DNA from: Pseudoalteromonas neustonica
GTDB lineage: Bacteria; Pseudomonadota; Gammaproteobacteria; Enterobacterales; Alteromonadaceae
Assembly: GCF_001653135.1 (NCBI RefSeq)
Contig: NZ_BDDS01000009.1
Coordinates: 62,001-126,000 of the forward strand
Direction: 5' to 3'
Length of the DNA stretch: 64,000 nucleotides
Shown here piece by piece: positions 7,315-17,549 of this stretch; the first letter of the stretch is position 1, and every line of letters begins with the position of its first letter. The position numbers were made by a program, and so were the translations under genes. The notes under the pieces were generated by a model. That model searched no databases, was not told the origin of the DNA, and worked only from the letters and a program-made list of their open reading frames with translations.

Positions 7315-8340
7315 TTACTCTTCAAGGATCGTTCGGTAGTCTTCAATTTCACCCTTTATATCCGCAACAGCTTCCTCAGCGGAGTAATCTTTTAAACTCC
7401 TTTTCCAGTCTACCATTATCTCAAATAGAGCATTATATTTACTCTCAACTTCAGTTAACCTTTGGTTATCCAACTCTAGAGTATTACACAGGCTTTGTAA
7501 GCGGGTATTTTCACTTACCAATTCTCCATTATCAATAAAATATCTACTAACTTTATCTTTTAATGAAAGGTAATCACCGAAGCCAATAGAGTGACAAAGC
7601 GCTTCAGTTAGGTTCCTTTTGTCTATAGACAATAGTTTTGATGGATATTTAATATCCCGAAAAACACGAGGACTATTATGAGATGCGTTGGGAGGAAGCA
7701 CCCTCGAAGATGCAACCGTCATAACCATATTACATATGGCATAACTTCTTATTTTAGGATCATTATACCCTGAAAGTGAGCTTAAAGAGTCAAAGCCAAT
7801 TTCGACAATAGATTTATCACTTGATGACTTAGGCTCTTTTGAAGTAATAGGTACTACTTGAACAGAGCCTGCTTGAGCCTTTATTACTGCGCATAATCGC
7901 CTTTTATGCATTTCACCCGGATGAATTGAATCAAAATAATACCAATTTTGTTTACTGTAACCATTACTGCAATAGACCTCTGGAATATGCCCAAAGTCAA
8001 CCTCCACTAATGTTCCCAACTGAAGCCTACTTGTAACCGAATGATTGTTTTTATGAGTAGTAGATAAGTATTCTTCTTTAAAAGAACCGCTTCGGTGCGT
8101 CAGGTATACGTACACATTCTTAGTATCTCGCTCAACCAATAAAACCTTCCAACGTTTACACTGATGATTATCAAAGACTTTTACAAAAGAAACGATAGGG
8201 CCATCTTCTACATATTTAGGGATCAAAGCTTCAGAAATATACTCTGATCTTTCATGACCTAACCAAATAGCTTTATAAAACTCGTTATTGTTTTTTTGCT
8301 CGTCATCTAATAAAAAATAGTAGGTACAAATTTCTGACAT
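7315..8340 (-). CDS. Island protein with a MazF/PemK-like domain and C-terminal coiled coil
   Basis: A 341-residue protein. Residues about 1-105 have no match I recognise. Residues about 107-235 have the pattern of the MazF/PemK endoribonuclease barrel: GTLVEVDFG at the first strand (109-117), GEMHKRRLCAVI (152-163), which corresponds to the R-P-x-x-V-I segment of MazF, then a VVPITS strand (172-177). About 268-335 is a Leu/Glu-rich coiled coil. MazF-fold proteins cut single-stranded RNA, but the fold is also used without catalysis. It starts 33 bases after the STAND-type NTPase and is followed by a terminator, so it is the last gene of that operon. It may be the NTPase's effector or partner. 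No separate antitoxin gene is seen. Confidence 0.55.
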   Translation of the reverse strand: MSEICTYYFLLDDEQKNNNEFYKAIWLGHERSEYISEALIPKYVEDGPIVSFVKVFDNHQCKRWKVLLVERDTKNVYVYLTHRSGSFKEEYLSTTHKNNHSVTSRLQLGTLVEVDFGHIPEVYCSNGYSKQNWYYFDSIHPGEMHKRRLCAVIKAQAGSVQVVPITSKEPKSSSDKSIVEIGFDSLSSLSGYNDPKIRSYAICNMVMTVASSRVLPPNASHNSPRVFRDIKYPSKLLSIDKRNLTEALCHSIGFGDYLSLKDKVSRYFIDNGELVSENTRLQSLCNTLELDNQRLTEVESKYNALFEIMVDWKRSLKDYSAEEAVADIKGEIEDYRTILEE

Positions 8341-8373
8341 TAAATTATTTCATCACTTTATAGTTAATTGATT

Positions 8374-11300
8374 TTAAGTTGATATTTTTCTTGACCGAAT
8401 CATGTGTTCTCGAAGGTAATAAGCCCTAGCAGAGCCAGTCTCTACAATTCCATTAAGTAACTCAAGGCATGAGCTATACATTTTTCGGTTTAATATTCCT
8501 CTATTCTCAACCTGTAAATAGCGCCCTATTGCCATTTCCAAATAATAAGCTGTATTGACTTGCCTAGCTATAAGGCCTGAGTTATCAGCAAATTTTGAGG
8601 CTAACAAGTGGATACCTTTATCGAAGAACACCCCATGAAATTGATACATTAATGATGCTAATGCTTCAAATACATGACTATTGTTTGCAGATTCATTTGC
8701 AAACTCTAATAAATAATGTGCTCCTCGTTTCATATCACTTTCTTCATTCTCGTTACCTTGCCAAGGGCAATCAGCATACATCATTCCACGTAATAGCTGA
8801 TTTAAATCATTCTGCAAACCTATATAACGATCATTAACATCATTCAAAGCTATCTTATGTGCTTCTGGTGCTAACAAGCTCCAAAGTGTCCATATAGCAT
8901 CATAATCATCTTCTTTTTCCACAGCGACATGATATGAGAGTGTTAACGAATAAATAAAGCTGGGGGCTTTTGAACACCCCAAGACCAATAACTCTTTAAA
9001 GGGCACAAAATTATTATTTCTTGAATAAATAACATGCTCCGAAAGGCAATCTTGCATCTGTTTTTTTATGTCATGATTTATTTTTTCTTCACCACTTGAA
9101 TGATGATTTTGATATTCAGTATCAAATACAAAATTCACTAACCTGTTAACCAACTTAATCTGAATATCATCCGTAGTGCAATATGGAACCATTAACATTG
9201 GTAAATGAAGAAACCATGAACAATGGCTTTCCAAAGAAATATCGTTAACCGAAAGCTTAAATTTTCCATCAACTAATTCATTGCGAAATGTTGTTATAAG
9301 AGCATTCCATTTTTCGATAGCTGCTTGCAACTCATCACCTTGTAGATGGTAAAACCTACGCTGCACACTATCTTCTCTTCGTAATCTGGCATACTCAACT
9401 ATTCCACCTATACAACTGGATGCTAATTCAGCGTCTCTTGACCAAAGAAATTCCCTTACTCCCTTAGCAGCATAAGCACTAACATTAAGGTTCTCATGGG
9501 TTAATGCTGTTGCCAAAGCAAACTTCAAATGCTCTTCTTGTTCTAAATCTAGCTCTAAATCAAATAATTTAGGCAAAACAAATGCACACGCTCCAGAGCC
9601 ATAATAATCAGTCTTATCATGGGCTGTTGTTCCATTCAAATTATCTGCGTGCATATGTATTGACTCTAAGATAATTCCTAGGCACCACTCTTTATTTTCA
9701 TCGCTTAAGCTTAAAAGAACATCACGGACACAAACGGCAGCAACAGTTGTTATTGTACCAACAGCCATATTGGCAAAGTTGCGAATTTCACCTTTTTGGA
9801 GCGAAATGAGTAATTCTTTTGCTGCTATTAATGCATCTTGATATGAGGAGAAATATCTTTCTTCGAGTAATTTCTCTTCGAATAATTTTCGTCCCCATAA
9901 ATTTAAACTAGTTATGGTGTTATCAATTATATGCTTTTTATTAAACTCTTGTTGATCTTGCTTTAAATCTGCCGGAAGCTCAGACGAGCTTTGAAGAAAT
10001 ATTCGCTCATTATCTTTATCTTCAACAGCCTCCCAAGTCCTTGTATCAACTCTGTGTACCATATACCGAAGTTTTTTTTCATTACTAGCAGTCGCTTCAC
10101 CTATCAACTCATCAACAATTTTTAAAGCTTCATCCCTTAGCTCATTTACGAATTGAAGCCTTGTTAACAATGTTTCTAATGACTCATTTCTCCATGGTCT
10201 AAGTGCAGCCTCTCTTCTCTCCTCTATATAGATTTTCGACAATGCATCCCTATCATGACCAAAGAAATGGATTTCGTTTCTGCCCATTTCTTGTGCCATT
10301 CGAATAATATCTAGATGATATAAAGCCGCAGATCTAAGTAAAGGAAAGGCGGCTTCTCCTACTTTATTTGAGAAGCCTGTTGCCACAGAGGATAAAACAG
10401 ATGTAGGCATTACTGAATTACTAGAGCGAAGAACATAGTCAAAAATCCAATCTATTTCATTATTTTCGCTACAGTTGTCAACGTACTCAACCAACCAGCC
10501 CTCGAATGCCATAAGAGCACATTGCAATAAGTATGGTAACGTAGACTGTCCTCTATAGCCCTTCCAAAGATGGGGAGAAGCATACTGTTTCACTGCTGTG
10601 CCATCATTGAGGATTATATCGACTTGTTTAGCTACTGTTTCGTAGGCATAAATAGTGTCTTCTTCGTTATCATAAGGTTTAGCGAATTCAGATTCAGAAT
10701 ATTTTTGCGCTGTTAGGTTGCATAATTTAATAATAAAATCTAACGCTAGCCTAGGTTTTGATTGGAGAAGGTACTTAAAAGGTCCTTTAGAACCACTTGC
10801 AGGAAAAAAATCTCGTTCTTTATCTAAACCAAAGGATTCTTCAACATCAAGTCGACCATAAGAACTATAGCCAAACTCATCTTCTTCTGGTGTTTCCAGT
10901 AGCCATTCATGCAATGAAAGCTTAACAACAAAGTCAGGATTAAGTTTGCATAACATAGGAACGTTAGTGCCTATAAGGGCTAAACTAGCCAGCTCGTCAA
11001 CATAGGTTAATCTTCTAGACTTTACCTTGGATATAAAAACATCCTGCGTCATTAACACATCAAACTCTTCTTTAACTGCTGTTGAAACATTTAATAGAGC
11101 ATTAAGTATTTTTTTTCTCCCCCCTTTATCACAATAAGAATCTTTAACCTGTTCAAGCAACCATAAACACAATAAGCCAACCTTACGAGACGCTTTTGGC
11201 AGATCATCATATATATTAATGAGACCACACCATTCATTTATCAATTCAACAATTTGATTACTCATAGAATTACTCAAATTATGCTTAACTTCATAAATAA

Positions 11301-13488
11301 AATTAAACAATGCTTCCCAACCATTACCATAAGGCTGTAAGAACAAATACTTTAACATCCCTGATTTTTCATCTTTAATCAGTAAATCGCTATATAATGA
11401 GTTTGGTCTTTGGCAGGTTATTCTGAGAATAAAACAAAAGCGAATTAGTAGCGCACAATCATATTTAAGAAGCTGAGATTTTAGAGGATAGATAAAGTCT
11501 TCTGGCGAGCTGTGTTGCATTATCGCTGCTATAGCCTCGTCCTTCCAGTAGCTTTCTACACCATCCAAAGTTAACACTTCTGCAACAAACCCAGTAAATA
11601 TATCACCAGCTTTTAATTTCCTATATAGCCATAGCCTAAAAGCCCTACTGATTGCAGGTTCATTACCTATAGTTGATAAAAAATTAATTACATCATGTGA
11701 ATTTTCAACGTATTCGCTCTCAATGTATTCTTCTAATGCCCAATCCTCTAATACATCATGCATTGGGCTGATCGTGGCAGACCTCTGATCACGGTGAATT
11801 AAATGATCTTCTTCCAATTTAGCAACGACTTCAGGATCAAACTCACTAGCTCTGATACCAAACAACATTTTTTTCGCTCGTTGTTTTGCAATATCAATAA
11901 AAGTTATTCTTCGCTTATCTGGCATTCCTGATTTTCTATCTGCCTCTTTTGAAATCACCGTTGCCCAGACAGTATTTCTAAAATCGACTTCAGTATCACC
12001 AGATTTAAATAGTGCTCCATTACCAATGGCTCTTACTGCAATCTCGATAAAGAATGGTACTTTAAGCAATTCAGTTAACGAGTCATTAGATATAAGCCCT
12101 GTTAACTCAGGAATATGCTCACTGACTTGTGCAACTTGATCCGTAGTAAACTCTTCCACATTCACACTGTCAAACTGGATAGTACTAGGTTGAAGATAAT
12201 TAAAAGTAAGTTGTTGATATGCATAATCGCGGCCCGTTGCAATAATGGTCCAACCCGTTTGTTTTTTTATGTATTGAAGTAAATCAATAAATGCATCTTG
12301 ATAATTTAACTCTAAAACTTTTTCTAGAGACTCAATAACAAGTATTTTTTCTTTAAGTAACGAGAAGTACCCTTCAATCTGCCCTAACGTAGAACTCATT
12401 CCGATAGATGTAAATACATCGTTAAGATGGTTTTTATCTAAGTCTTCAGCTCTTAAATAGAAAACAGGAACATCTTTACCTTTCGTTGAGATAAAGTCTT
12501 TTACAACTCCAGATTTTCCAACACCTCTAGCGCCAGTAACAAAAAGAAAGTCATTTACCTCGCACAGTTCAGATATTTCTGCTATCTGCTCAGCCCTATC
12601 TATATGAAAACCATTAATAGAGCTCGATATTCCATCAAATATATGGTCTCCACGCTCTTTAAGCTTTAAAAAATCATTTTCAAAATTTACTTTACTTGGC
12701 GACCCAAATAATAATTTAACTTCTTGGGGGGCATTATCTTGAGTTAGAACCCCCGCATTCTGGTTAATCTCTTGCACACAAGTAACCAACTTAGCTAAAA
12801 CTAGGGCTGGTGATTCATCTGAATAACATTGAATTAAAGAGCACAGTAAGTTTGCGACAACTGAATATTTAGCATCTAAATCTAAAGAGATAACCTGAAA
12901 TATCTTTAAGAAACGCCATAATTCATCATCAGTAATAGCATTCCCTTCGTTAGCGTTAGTTAGTTGTGTCCTAAATATATCTATTCTTTTAATCTTCGCG
13001 TTACTGGTAAAACCTTTGGTTTTTGATTTTTTTATAAAGTCAGCAGAATCTGATGAATACTTAGCCCACTCCAATATTGGAAGGGTATTATTAACATCTA
13101 ACTTAGGTAACACTCCTGTAATTAGTGCTATCGAATCATTTTCAATACTAAAATCGCTTCTATTAAAATCTTTCCATGCACTGTTAATAACTTCCGCAAA
13201 CATTGAATCAATAGATTCACTTATAGTTATTTCATGCTTAATCTGCGCATAAAGTTTACTTTCGTTATTATTTCTATCTGTCGCAACCAAAACAAAATCA
13301 TCAGTATTTACACCATCATATTTGTTCTGAAACTTCAGTTCTTTGCCTTTCATATTTTGTGATAAACAAGGCACACGAGATTTTGTTAACAGTGAGAGCG
13401 CAAAAGCGGCTTGGACCCTTGTTTCAAAATTGACGCCACCACCTCCAGTAGAAAATGGATTGCTTTGTTTCTTTAACTCTGAACTCAT
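8374..13488 (-). CDS. Large nuclease-STAND-type NTPase, probable anti-phage defence protein
   Basis: A 1704-residue protein. The N-terminus (about 15-110) resembles the PD-(D/E)XK dsDNA nuclease domain of Cap4/DUF4297 proteins: GGGGVNFETR, then a DGVNTDDF segment supplying the acidic residues and a Q-I-K motif at 82-84 for the catalytic lysine. A P-loop follows (GARGVGKSG, 319-327) with a Walker B-like ILVIESLE (382-389). From about 600 onward it is alpha-helical throughout, consistent with a repeat sensor arm. This nuclease-NTPase-sensor plan is that of Avs-type STAND defence proteins, which detect phage proteins, oligomerise and degrade DNA. It starts right after the small recombinase-associated gene (TAA, one base, ATG). 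I cannot assign it to a numbered Avs type. Confidence 0.75.
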   Translation of the reverse strand: MSSELKKQSNPFSTGGGGVNFETRVQAAFALSLLTKSRVPCLSQNMKGKELKFQNKYDGVNTDDFVLVATDRNNNESKLYAQIKHEITISESIDSMFAEVINSAWKDFNRSDFSIENDSIALITGVLPKLDVNNTLPILEWAKYSSDSADFIKKSKTKGFTSNAKIKRIDIFRTQLTNANEGNAITDDELWRFLKIFQVISLDLDAKYSVVANLLCSLIQCYSDESPALVLAKLVTCVQEINQNAGVLTQDNAPQEVKLLFGSPSKVNFENDFLKLKERGDHIFDGISSSINGFHIDRAEQIAEISELCEVNDFLFVTGARGVGKSGVVKDFISTKGKDVPVFYLRAEDLDKNHLNDVFTSIGMSSTLGQIEGYFSLLKEKILVIESLEKVLELNYQDAFIDLLQYIKKQTGWTIIATGRDYAYQQLTFNYLQPSTIQFDSVNVEEFTTDQVAQVSEHIPELTGLISNDSLTELLKVPFFIEIAVRAIGNGALFKSGDTEVDFRNTVWATVISKEADRKSGMPDKRRITFIDIAKQRAKKMLFGIRASEFDPEVVAKLEEDHLIHRDQRSATISPMHDVLEDWALEEYIESEYVENSHDVINFLSTIGNEPAISRAFRLWLYRKLKAGDIFTGFVAEVLTLDGVESYWKDEAIAAIMQHSSPEDFIYPLKSQLLKYDCALLIRFCFILRITCQRPNSLYSDLLIKDEKSGMLKYLFLQPYGNGWEALFNFIYEVKHNLSNSMSNQIVELINEWCGLINIYDDLPKASRKVGLLCLWLLEQVKDSYCDKGGRKKILNALLNVSTAVKEEFDVLMTQDVFISKVKSRRLTYVDELASLALIGTNVPMLCKLNPDFVVKLSLHEWLLETPEEDEFGYSSYGRLDVEESFGLDKERDFFPASGSKGPFKYLLQSKPRLALDFIIKLCNLTAQKYSESEFAKPYDNEEDTIYAYETVAKQVDIILNDGTAVKQYASPHLWKGYRGQSTLPYLLQCALMAFEGWLVEYVDNCSENNEIDWIFDYVLRSSNSVMPTSVLSSVATGFSNKVGEAAFPLLRSAALYHLDIIRMAQEMGRNEIHFFGHDRDALSKIYIEERREAALRPWRNESLETLLTRLQFVNELRDEALKIVDELIGEATASNEKKLRYMVHRVDTRTWEAVEDKDNERIFLQSSSELPADLKQDQQEFNKKHIIDNTITSLNLWGRKLFEEKLLEERYFSSYQDALIAAKELLISLQKGEIRNFANMAVGTITTVAAVCVRDVLLSLSDENKEWCLGIILESIHMHADNLNGTTAHDKTDYYGSGACAFVLPKLFDLELDLEQEEHLKFALATALTHENLNVSAYAAKGVREFLWSRDAELASSCIGGIVEYARLRREDSVQRRFYHLQGDELQAAIEKWNALITTFRNELVDGKFKLSVNDISLESHCSWFLHLPMLMVPYCTTDDIQIKLVNRLVNFVFDTEYQNHHSSGEEKINHDIKKQMQDCLSEHVIYSRNNNFVPFKELLVLGCSKAPSFIYSLTLSYHVAVEKEDDYDAIWTLWSLLAPEAHKIALNDVNDRYIGLQNDLNQLLRGMMYADCPWQGNENEESDMKRGAHYLLEFANESANNSHVFEALASLMYQFHGVFFDKGIHLLASKFADNSGLIARQVNTAYYLEMAIGRYLQVENRGILNRKMYSSCLELLNGIVETGSARAYYLREHMIRSRKIST

Positions 13489-13489
13489 T

Positions 13490-13969
13490 TTAAACTCTCC
13501 CTGAAGGTGGAATATCCTTGTCGAACGGCCTTAATATATTTGTAGTTTCTCTTTCTGTAGGTTCATCAGCACTTTCTGGAATACTTTGATCAATCGCAGC
13601 TACCTGCATACCTTTTTGTCTTATATGAAAAGCGATTCTTTGCCATCGTTTTTTCCAGTTAATTTCCTTACGTTTAAATTCTTCAATTTCTTTTTTTAGA
13701 CGTTCAATTTCACAAATTAATTGTTCGTTTTCTTTACCTGTTTGCTCCCTCGACTTAACTAGACCGCCTGACAATGCATGTTTAGCATTATCATATGCCG
13801 CTTTTATCTCAGATTTTGCTTGTAATGATTGCCTAGAAAAACCAAACCTTTCTTCCAAAATAGACCACGTCAGTTTTGAACCTAAATGTCCTAATGCCCA
13901 ACGGTCTAAATCTGCAATAATACCTTTAATATCGCTATCACTCATTCTTCGAAATCGCTTATTTGTCAC
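13490..13969 (-). CDS. Small coiled-coil protein of the recombinase module (TnpC/GmtX-like)
   Basis: A 159-residue protein with a helical N-terminal half (possible HTH around residues 30-60, FGFSRQSL) and a strong heptad coiled coil at about 75-115. It overlaps the end of the third recombinase by 11 bases and starts with GTG, preceded by GAGGAG 8 bases upstream. Tn554-type transposons carry a small TnpC in exactly this position after TnpA and TnpB, assisting orientation and efficiency; gamma-mobile-trio elements have a comparable small third protein, GmtX. I could not tell which of these it is closer to. It is probably an accessory DNA-binding factor for the recombinases. Confidence 0.6.
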   Translation of the reverse strand: MTNKRFRRMSDSDIKGIIADLDRWALGHLGSKLTWSILEERFGFSRQSLQAKSEIKAAYDNAKHALSGGLVKSREQTGKENEQLICEIERLKKEIEEFKRKEINWKKRWQRIAFHIRQKGMQVAAIDQSIPESADEPTERETTNILRPFDKDIPPSGRV

Positions 13970-15971
13970 CAGCTAACTCCTCAAGGTATTCTTTAGGATC
14001 AAAATTAACCACCCCATTATCATTAAGTTGGGCTTTCAGCGTTTTAATTTTCTTATCGTTGTGCGCAAGCCAATCACTGCTTTTTTTAGGCTTTTTAGTA
14101 TTTAAGCGCTGTTCTGCTGTTTCCCTAGCTAAGCTTGTCAATGCAAACTGTCTTTTCTGCTCTTCTAACCTGCCTTTATCATCTTTTGCCCATACATAGT
14201 CGCCACAATCTGCCGAACATTGTAAATGACGCTCACATGGCGTCTGAGAGAAGTTATGAACACATATACCAGTGCCAACATCATGAACAGCTTGAATACG
14301 AGCTTTGAGAACCGTATCTTGAATAGTCACAGGTATAGCCATAATTTGCTCAACAAGCTTTCCACCTACACGGCCTTTCTTTATATCTTCTCTTAACATT
14401 AATGCACGTTTTTCACGGCTAGTATGTTGGTAAGCTTTTGTATCTTTGGGGTTTGAACGGCCAAACCATTCAGTTTGAAGTAGGTCGCTTAAACCACCTT
14501 CATCTAGAAGGGTATTTAATGTATGTCTAAAATGGTGGCTGGTGAAATCGACTTCTATACTTGATGACGCATACTCTTCTGCTAATTTAGGAAAGTAGCG
14601 CAAAAAAGTAGTCAACATTGAATGAGTACATTGCGTCGCTAACCAATGAGAATAGCTTCCGCTAGAAAGTCCCTGATGCCTTACGAGCATTAAATCTTTA
14701 AGAAAATACTCTGTGCCATTTTGATCTATATGAATTGGTACTATCAGCTCGCTTGCATAATCTTTTTCGCAATACTTTTTTATTCCTTGTTTAAATGTAT
14801 AAAAGGGCTGCCGGGATGCAACCTTTCCATCGCTTGTCAGTTTCTGTGTATCTTTGACTGCCAAACCATTTTTTCTTATCCATCCATTAACACCAATTAC
14901 TGTAGGTGATATACCCAAAGCTTTGAGATCCGATTTATATAATTTTTGATCTTCACAAAGTGTACTTAAAAATCTAATGTCTGCTCCGTTAACTCGAAGT
15001 ATCTCAGCTGCTGTATCACGAGCAGCAAAGCAGAGCTTATCCAATTCATCCATGACTTCCCTTACTATAGGTAGCACGTCACTTGGCATATATAGCTTAC
15101 GCCTAGGCGTAAAAACGTCACCTTGCGATATCTTTCTTGGGAAATATTCAATGTACTCTCGACCGTCAGAATCCGTTTTAACTTTTTGATGCGGTAGAAG
15201 TGCAATTTCACTAAAACGCCTTCCTAAACAAGCGAGGAGCGTTAGTAGTAATATGTAGAATCGATATTTATGTTCCTTTGGAACCTTTTGGTACAGCTCC
15301 CCTAAAACTTTAAATACAGCAGGCTCTATTAATTTATCACTTTTTGTCTCTACTGTTTTAGGATCATCAAGCCTTTTATGACCTACTCCTCCAGTACTTT
15401 CAGGACGTTTCATCTTAGAGTATTTATATTTAAAGGTTACTCTACACAATCCATTAGCATCACAATGACCTGCAATTTCGGCTACGGCTTTGTGAAGATT
15501 GTATGCAACCCCATCACTGTAATGCATGGAGATATCTTTACAAGCGAGATCAAGCGATTCAGGAGTCAATGTTTGAAGATCTTGATTTAGCAAATTTGCC
15601 GAGTTAGATATATAACCTAAAGCAGTTATAAAGTTTCTTTGATTTGGTGCTGATTGGTGTTTGCGATGAAACCTCACGATAAACAACGCTTTTGCTAGAT
15701 CAGCCCATTTACCAGTGATAGTCCGCCCGCCTAATGCTGGTGAATATATAAAATTAAATGATGATGATTTAGTATTCCTTCCTGTTAGCTTAGTTAGTCT
15801 TCCAGCTGTTATTTTCCAAGTGTCATCCTTCCAAGTTATTGCATCAAACCCCTCTAACTCCAACATTTTTGCTTTTAATATTAATGTATTGAAGTTTTCA
15901 TTACGGTCTTGTCCAAGCCGGTCAATGAAAGCAATTACTTTACTTTTTCTTTTTGAGCGTCCATCAGCCAT
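13959..15971 (-). CDS. Tyrosine recombinase, third of the trio (TnpB/GmtZ-like)
   Basis: A 670-residue protein. The catalytic region at about 240-520 has Arg I in GRRFSEIALLP (R251/252), the HxxR box as HHFRHTL (H479, R482), WFGR at 502-505 and the nucleophile Tyr in TKAYQHT (Y514). A Cys-rich segment follows (about 575-600, ICVHNFSQTPCERHLQCSADC), a feature seen in Tn554 TnpB-type proteins and possibly metal-binding. The start at 15971 is chosen because it overlaps the preceding stop as TAATG; an upstream in-frame ATG at 15989 would add 6 residues. All core catalytic residues are intact, so it should be active. It would work with the other two recombinases on the island ends. Confidence 0.8.
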   Translation of the reverse strand: MADGRSKRKSKVIAFIDRLGQDRNENFNTLILKAKMLELEGFDAITWKDDTWKITAGRLTKLTGRNTKSSSFNFIYSPALGGRTITGKWADLAKALFIVRFHRKHQSAPNQRNFITALGYISNSANLLNQDLQTLTPESLDLACKDISMHYSDGVAYNLHKAVAEIAGHCDANGLCRVTFKYKYSKMKRPESTGGVGHKRLDDPKTVETKSDKLIEPAVFKVLGELYQKVPKEHKYRFYILLLTLLACLGRRFSEIALLPHQKVKTDSDGREYIEYFPRKISQGDVFTPRRKLYMPSDVLPIVREVMDELDKLCFAARDTAAEILRVNGADIRFLSTLCEDQKLYKSDLKALGISPTVIGVNGWIRKNGLAVKDTQKLTSDGKVASRQPFYTFKQGIKKYCEKDYASELIVPIHIDQNGTEYFLKDLMLVRHQGLSSGSYSHWLATQCTHSMLTTFLRYFPKLAEEYASSSIEVDFTSHHFRHTLNTLLDEGGLSDLLQTEWFGRSNPKDTKAYQHTSREKRALMLREDIKKGRVGGKLVEQIMAIPVTIQDTVLKARIQAVHDVGTGICVHNFSQTPCERHLQCSADCGDYVWAKDDKGRLEEQKRQFALTSLARETAEQRLNTKKPKKSSDWLAHNDKKIKTLKAQLNDNGVVNFDPKEYLEELAGDK

Positions 15972-17512
15972 TACTGTGCCTCCGAACATAACTCAGTTAC
16001 TTGAGCGACTGCGGCAATTACATCATCTAACTGAACTCCTAAGCGTGAACTCTCATACTTTTCGAGTCTTTTTTCTCTGTTTTGCAGTAAGCATTCGAGT
16101 ACGTATTCATGGTCAGCATGTCGATATGGTTGAAATTTAGGGCATAAATAACATGAATAAGGAGGGTCTAAATGACATAGTTTACCTTCGCCACAAACTC
16201 CAATTTCAGCTTGTTCTTCAGGGTTTTCTTCATCAACGAAAGCAATGTGCTTATCAACACGGTTGCCATTAACAGCCTCTTCATCAAGATCTATTACTCG
16301 CCCTTTAAAAAGCTGCAAATAACTTGATAGCCCTTTCGCTGCGGCTTTATCTAAATGTTCCACAATCTTACCTGCCATTTCAAAATAAACGAGAACGTGT
16401 TGGGTATCCGTATGATCTAATATTCTAGCTAGCTCTTTTTTGCTAATGCCTTCTGAGGCTAACCCTACTGCTAGTGTATACCTCAATCGTCGAGTACTTA
16501 TTTGTAACAAGCTGTTTGTAACAGGAGATATAATTTTATGCCTTATAACAAACTTCTTTAATAGAGTTGTTATATCAGAGCTAGTTACATTGTACGCATT
16601 CTCAAAGTCTTTGGATGCTATAGCTGCACTGTTACCTTTTTGATTCAAAAACAGAGGCCTAGGGTTTGGAATAGCCTCACCCTCGTCTTCCAGCATTACA
16701 TTAGTTGAGGAGTTCTTTTGGATTAACTCCATTATGTAATTACCGTACAAAGGCTCAAGGTACTCATCTAGTAAATCATCACGTGGATTTAGTTGCCTTT
16801 TTTTGATTCTTGGCATTTTCAAGATGCAGCAGCGCTCATTAGATTCAGGAGTTAAATCAATAAAGTCTTCTTCACGTAAATACGTGAGGTTTGCAGGATT
16901 TCGACCAAAGGCGATTGATAATGCAACCGCTGCTTTTTGCTGTAAGTGTTCTAACTCTTGGCTTGTATCATTTTTCAGCGCAGCTATGAGAAGAGGTAAC
17001 TCGAGTGAACGATGAAGTGGCCCTTTATCAGGATCTTCCATTCTGACCGCTTCACCTTTTGGATTAGCGGGAATACTCATACCCTCAAGCTCTAATGCAT
17101 AAGCAGGGCTAAAGCCAAGTTCTGGATAATTCTCCGCGCAATAAATGTACCATTGTATTGGTCTATAAAGTGCCCAAAGACGGTGTTTTTTTCTTGCAAT
17201 TGAAATAGATGACTCTATTAAAGATATTAGCCTATCTTGTAAGCTGCTTCCTGCTGATTGAAGTAGCAAAGTATCATTACGAAGAAACTCTCTCCATACA
17301 TCGTGAAAAGCAGCATAACCTGCATGCGTTGAAACTCGCTCAATACGGTCTTTAATATAGAATTTAAGACCCCAGCGAACTCCATCTAACACTATTTTTG
17401 AAAAATCGAGAGTCGAATTCCCCCTCATTGTATAGGGTAAATCCCATTTATCCGTTGATGCATTTAATGGTAATCCTTCCCGAGTTAATATGGTGAAGGG
17501 ATTCCTTGCCAA
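15971..17512 (-). CDS. Tyrosine recombinase, second of the trio
   Basis: A 513-residue protein with a tyrosine-recombinase catalytic domain at about 185-390: Arg I in AFGRNPANL (R204), a second box RRLRYTL in which the His of HxxR is replaced by Arg (R341, R344), the D-H pair of the late box (ARILDHTD, 366-367) and Tyr in VLVYFEM (Y376). The C-terminus has four cysteines (about 440, 446, 454, 457) followed by histidines that could bind zinc. It ends in a TAATG overlap with the third recombinase and starts 37 bases after the first, so the three are one transcription unit. The His substitution could lower activity but is tolerated in this superfamily. Confidence 0.75.
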   Translation of the reverse strand: MARNPFTILTREGLPLNASTDKWDLPYTMRGNSTLDFSKIVLDGVRWGLKFYIKDRIERVSTHAGYAAFHDVWREFLRNDTLLLQSAGSSLQDRLISLIESSISIARKKHRLWALYRPIQWYIYCAENYPELGFSPAYALELEGMSIPANPKGEAVRMEDPDKGPLHRSLELPLLIAALKNDTSQELEHLQQKAAVALSIAFGRNPANLTYLREEDFIDLTPESNERCCILKMPRIKKRQLNPRDDLLDEYLEPLYGNYIMELIQKNSSTNVMLEDEGEAIPNPRPLFLNQKGNSAAIASKDFENAYNVTSSDITTLLKKFVIRHKIISPVTNSLLQISTRRLRYTLAVGLASEGISKKELARILDHTDTQHVLVYFEMAGKIVEHLDKAAAKGLSSYLQLFKGRVIDLDEEAVNGNRVDKHIAFVDEENPEEQAEIGVCGEGKLCHLDPPYSCYLCPKFQPYRHADHEYVLECLLQNREKRLEKYESSRLGVQLDDVIAAVAQVTELCSEAQ

Positions 17513-17549
17513 CCTTGAGAGCTTATAAGTTCTTGCATATTTAACTTTC

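Noticed and set aside
7275..7538. Forward frame of 87 codons in the island
   Set aside because: It is antisense to the 3' end of the MazF-like gene and has no start signal or family match.
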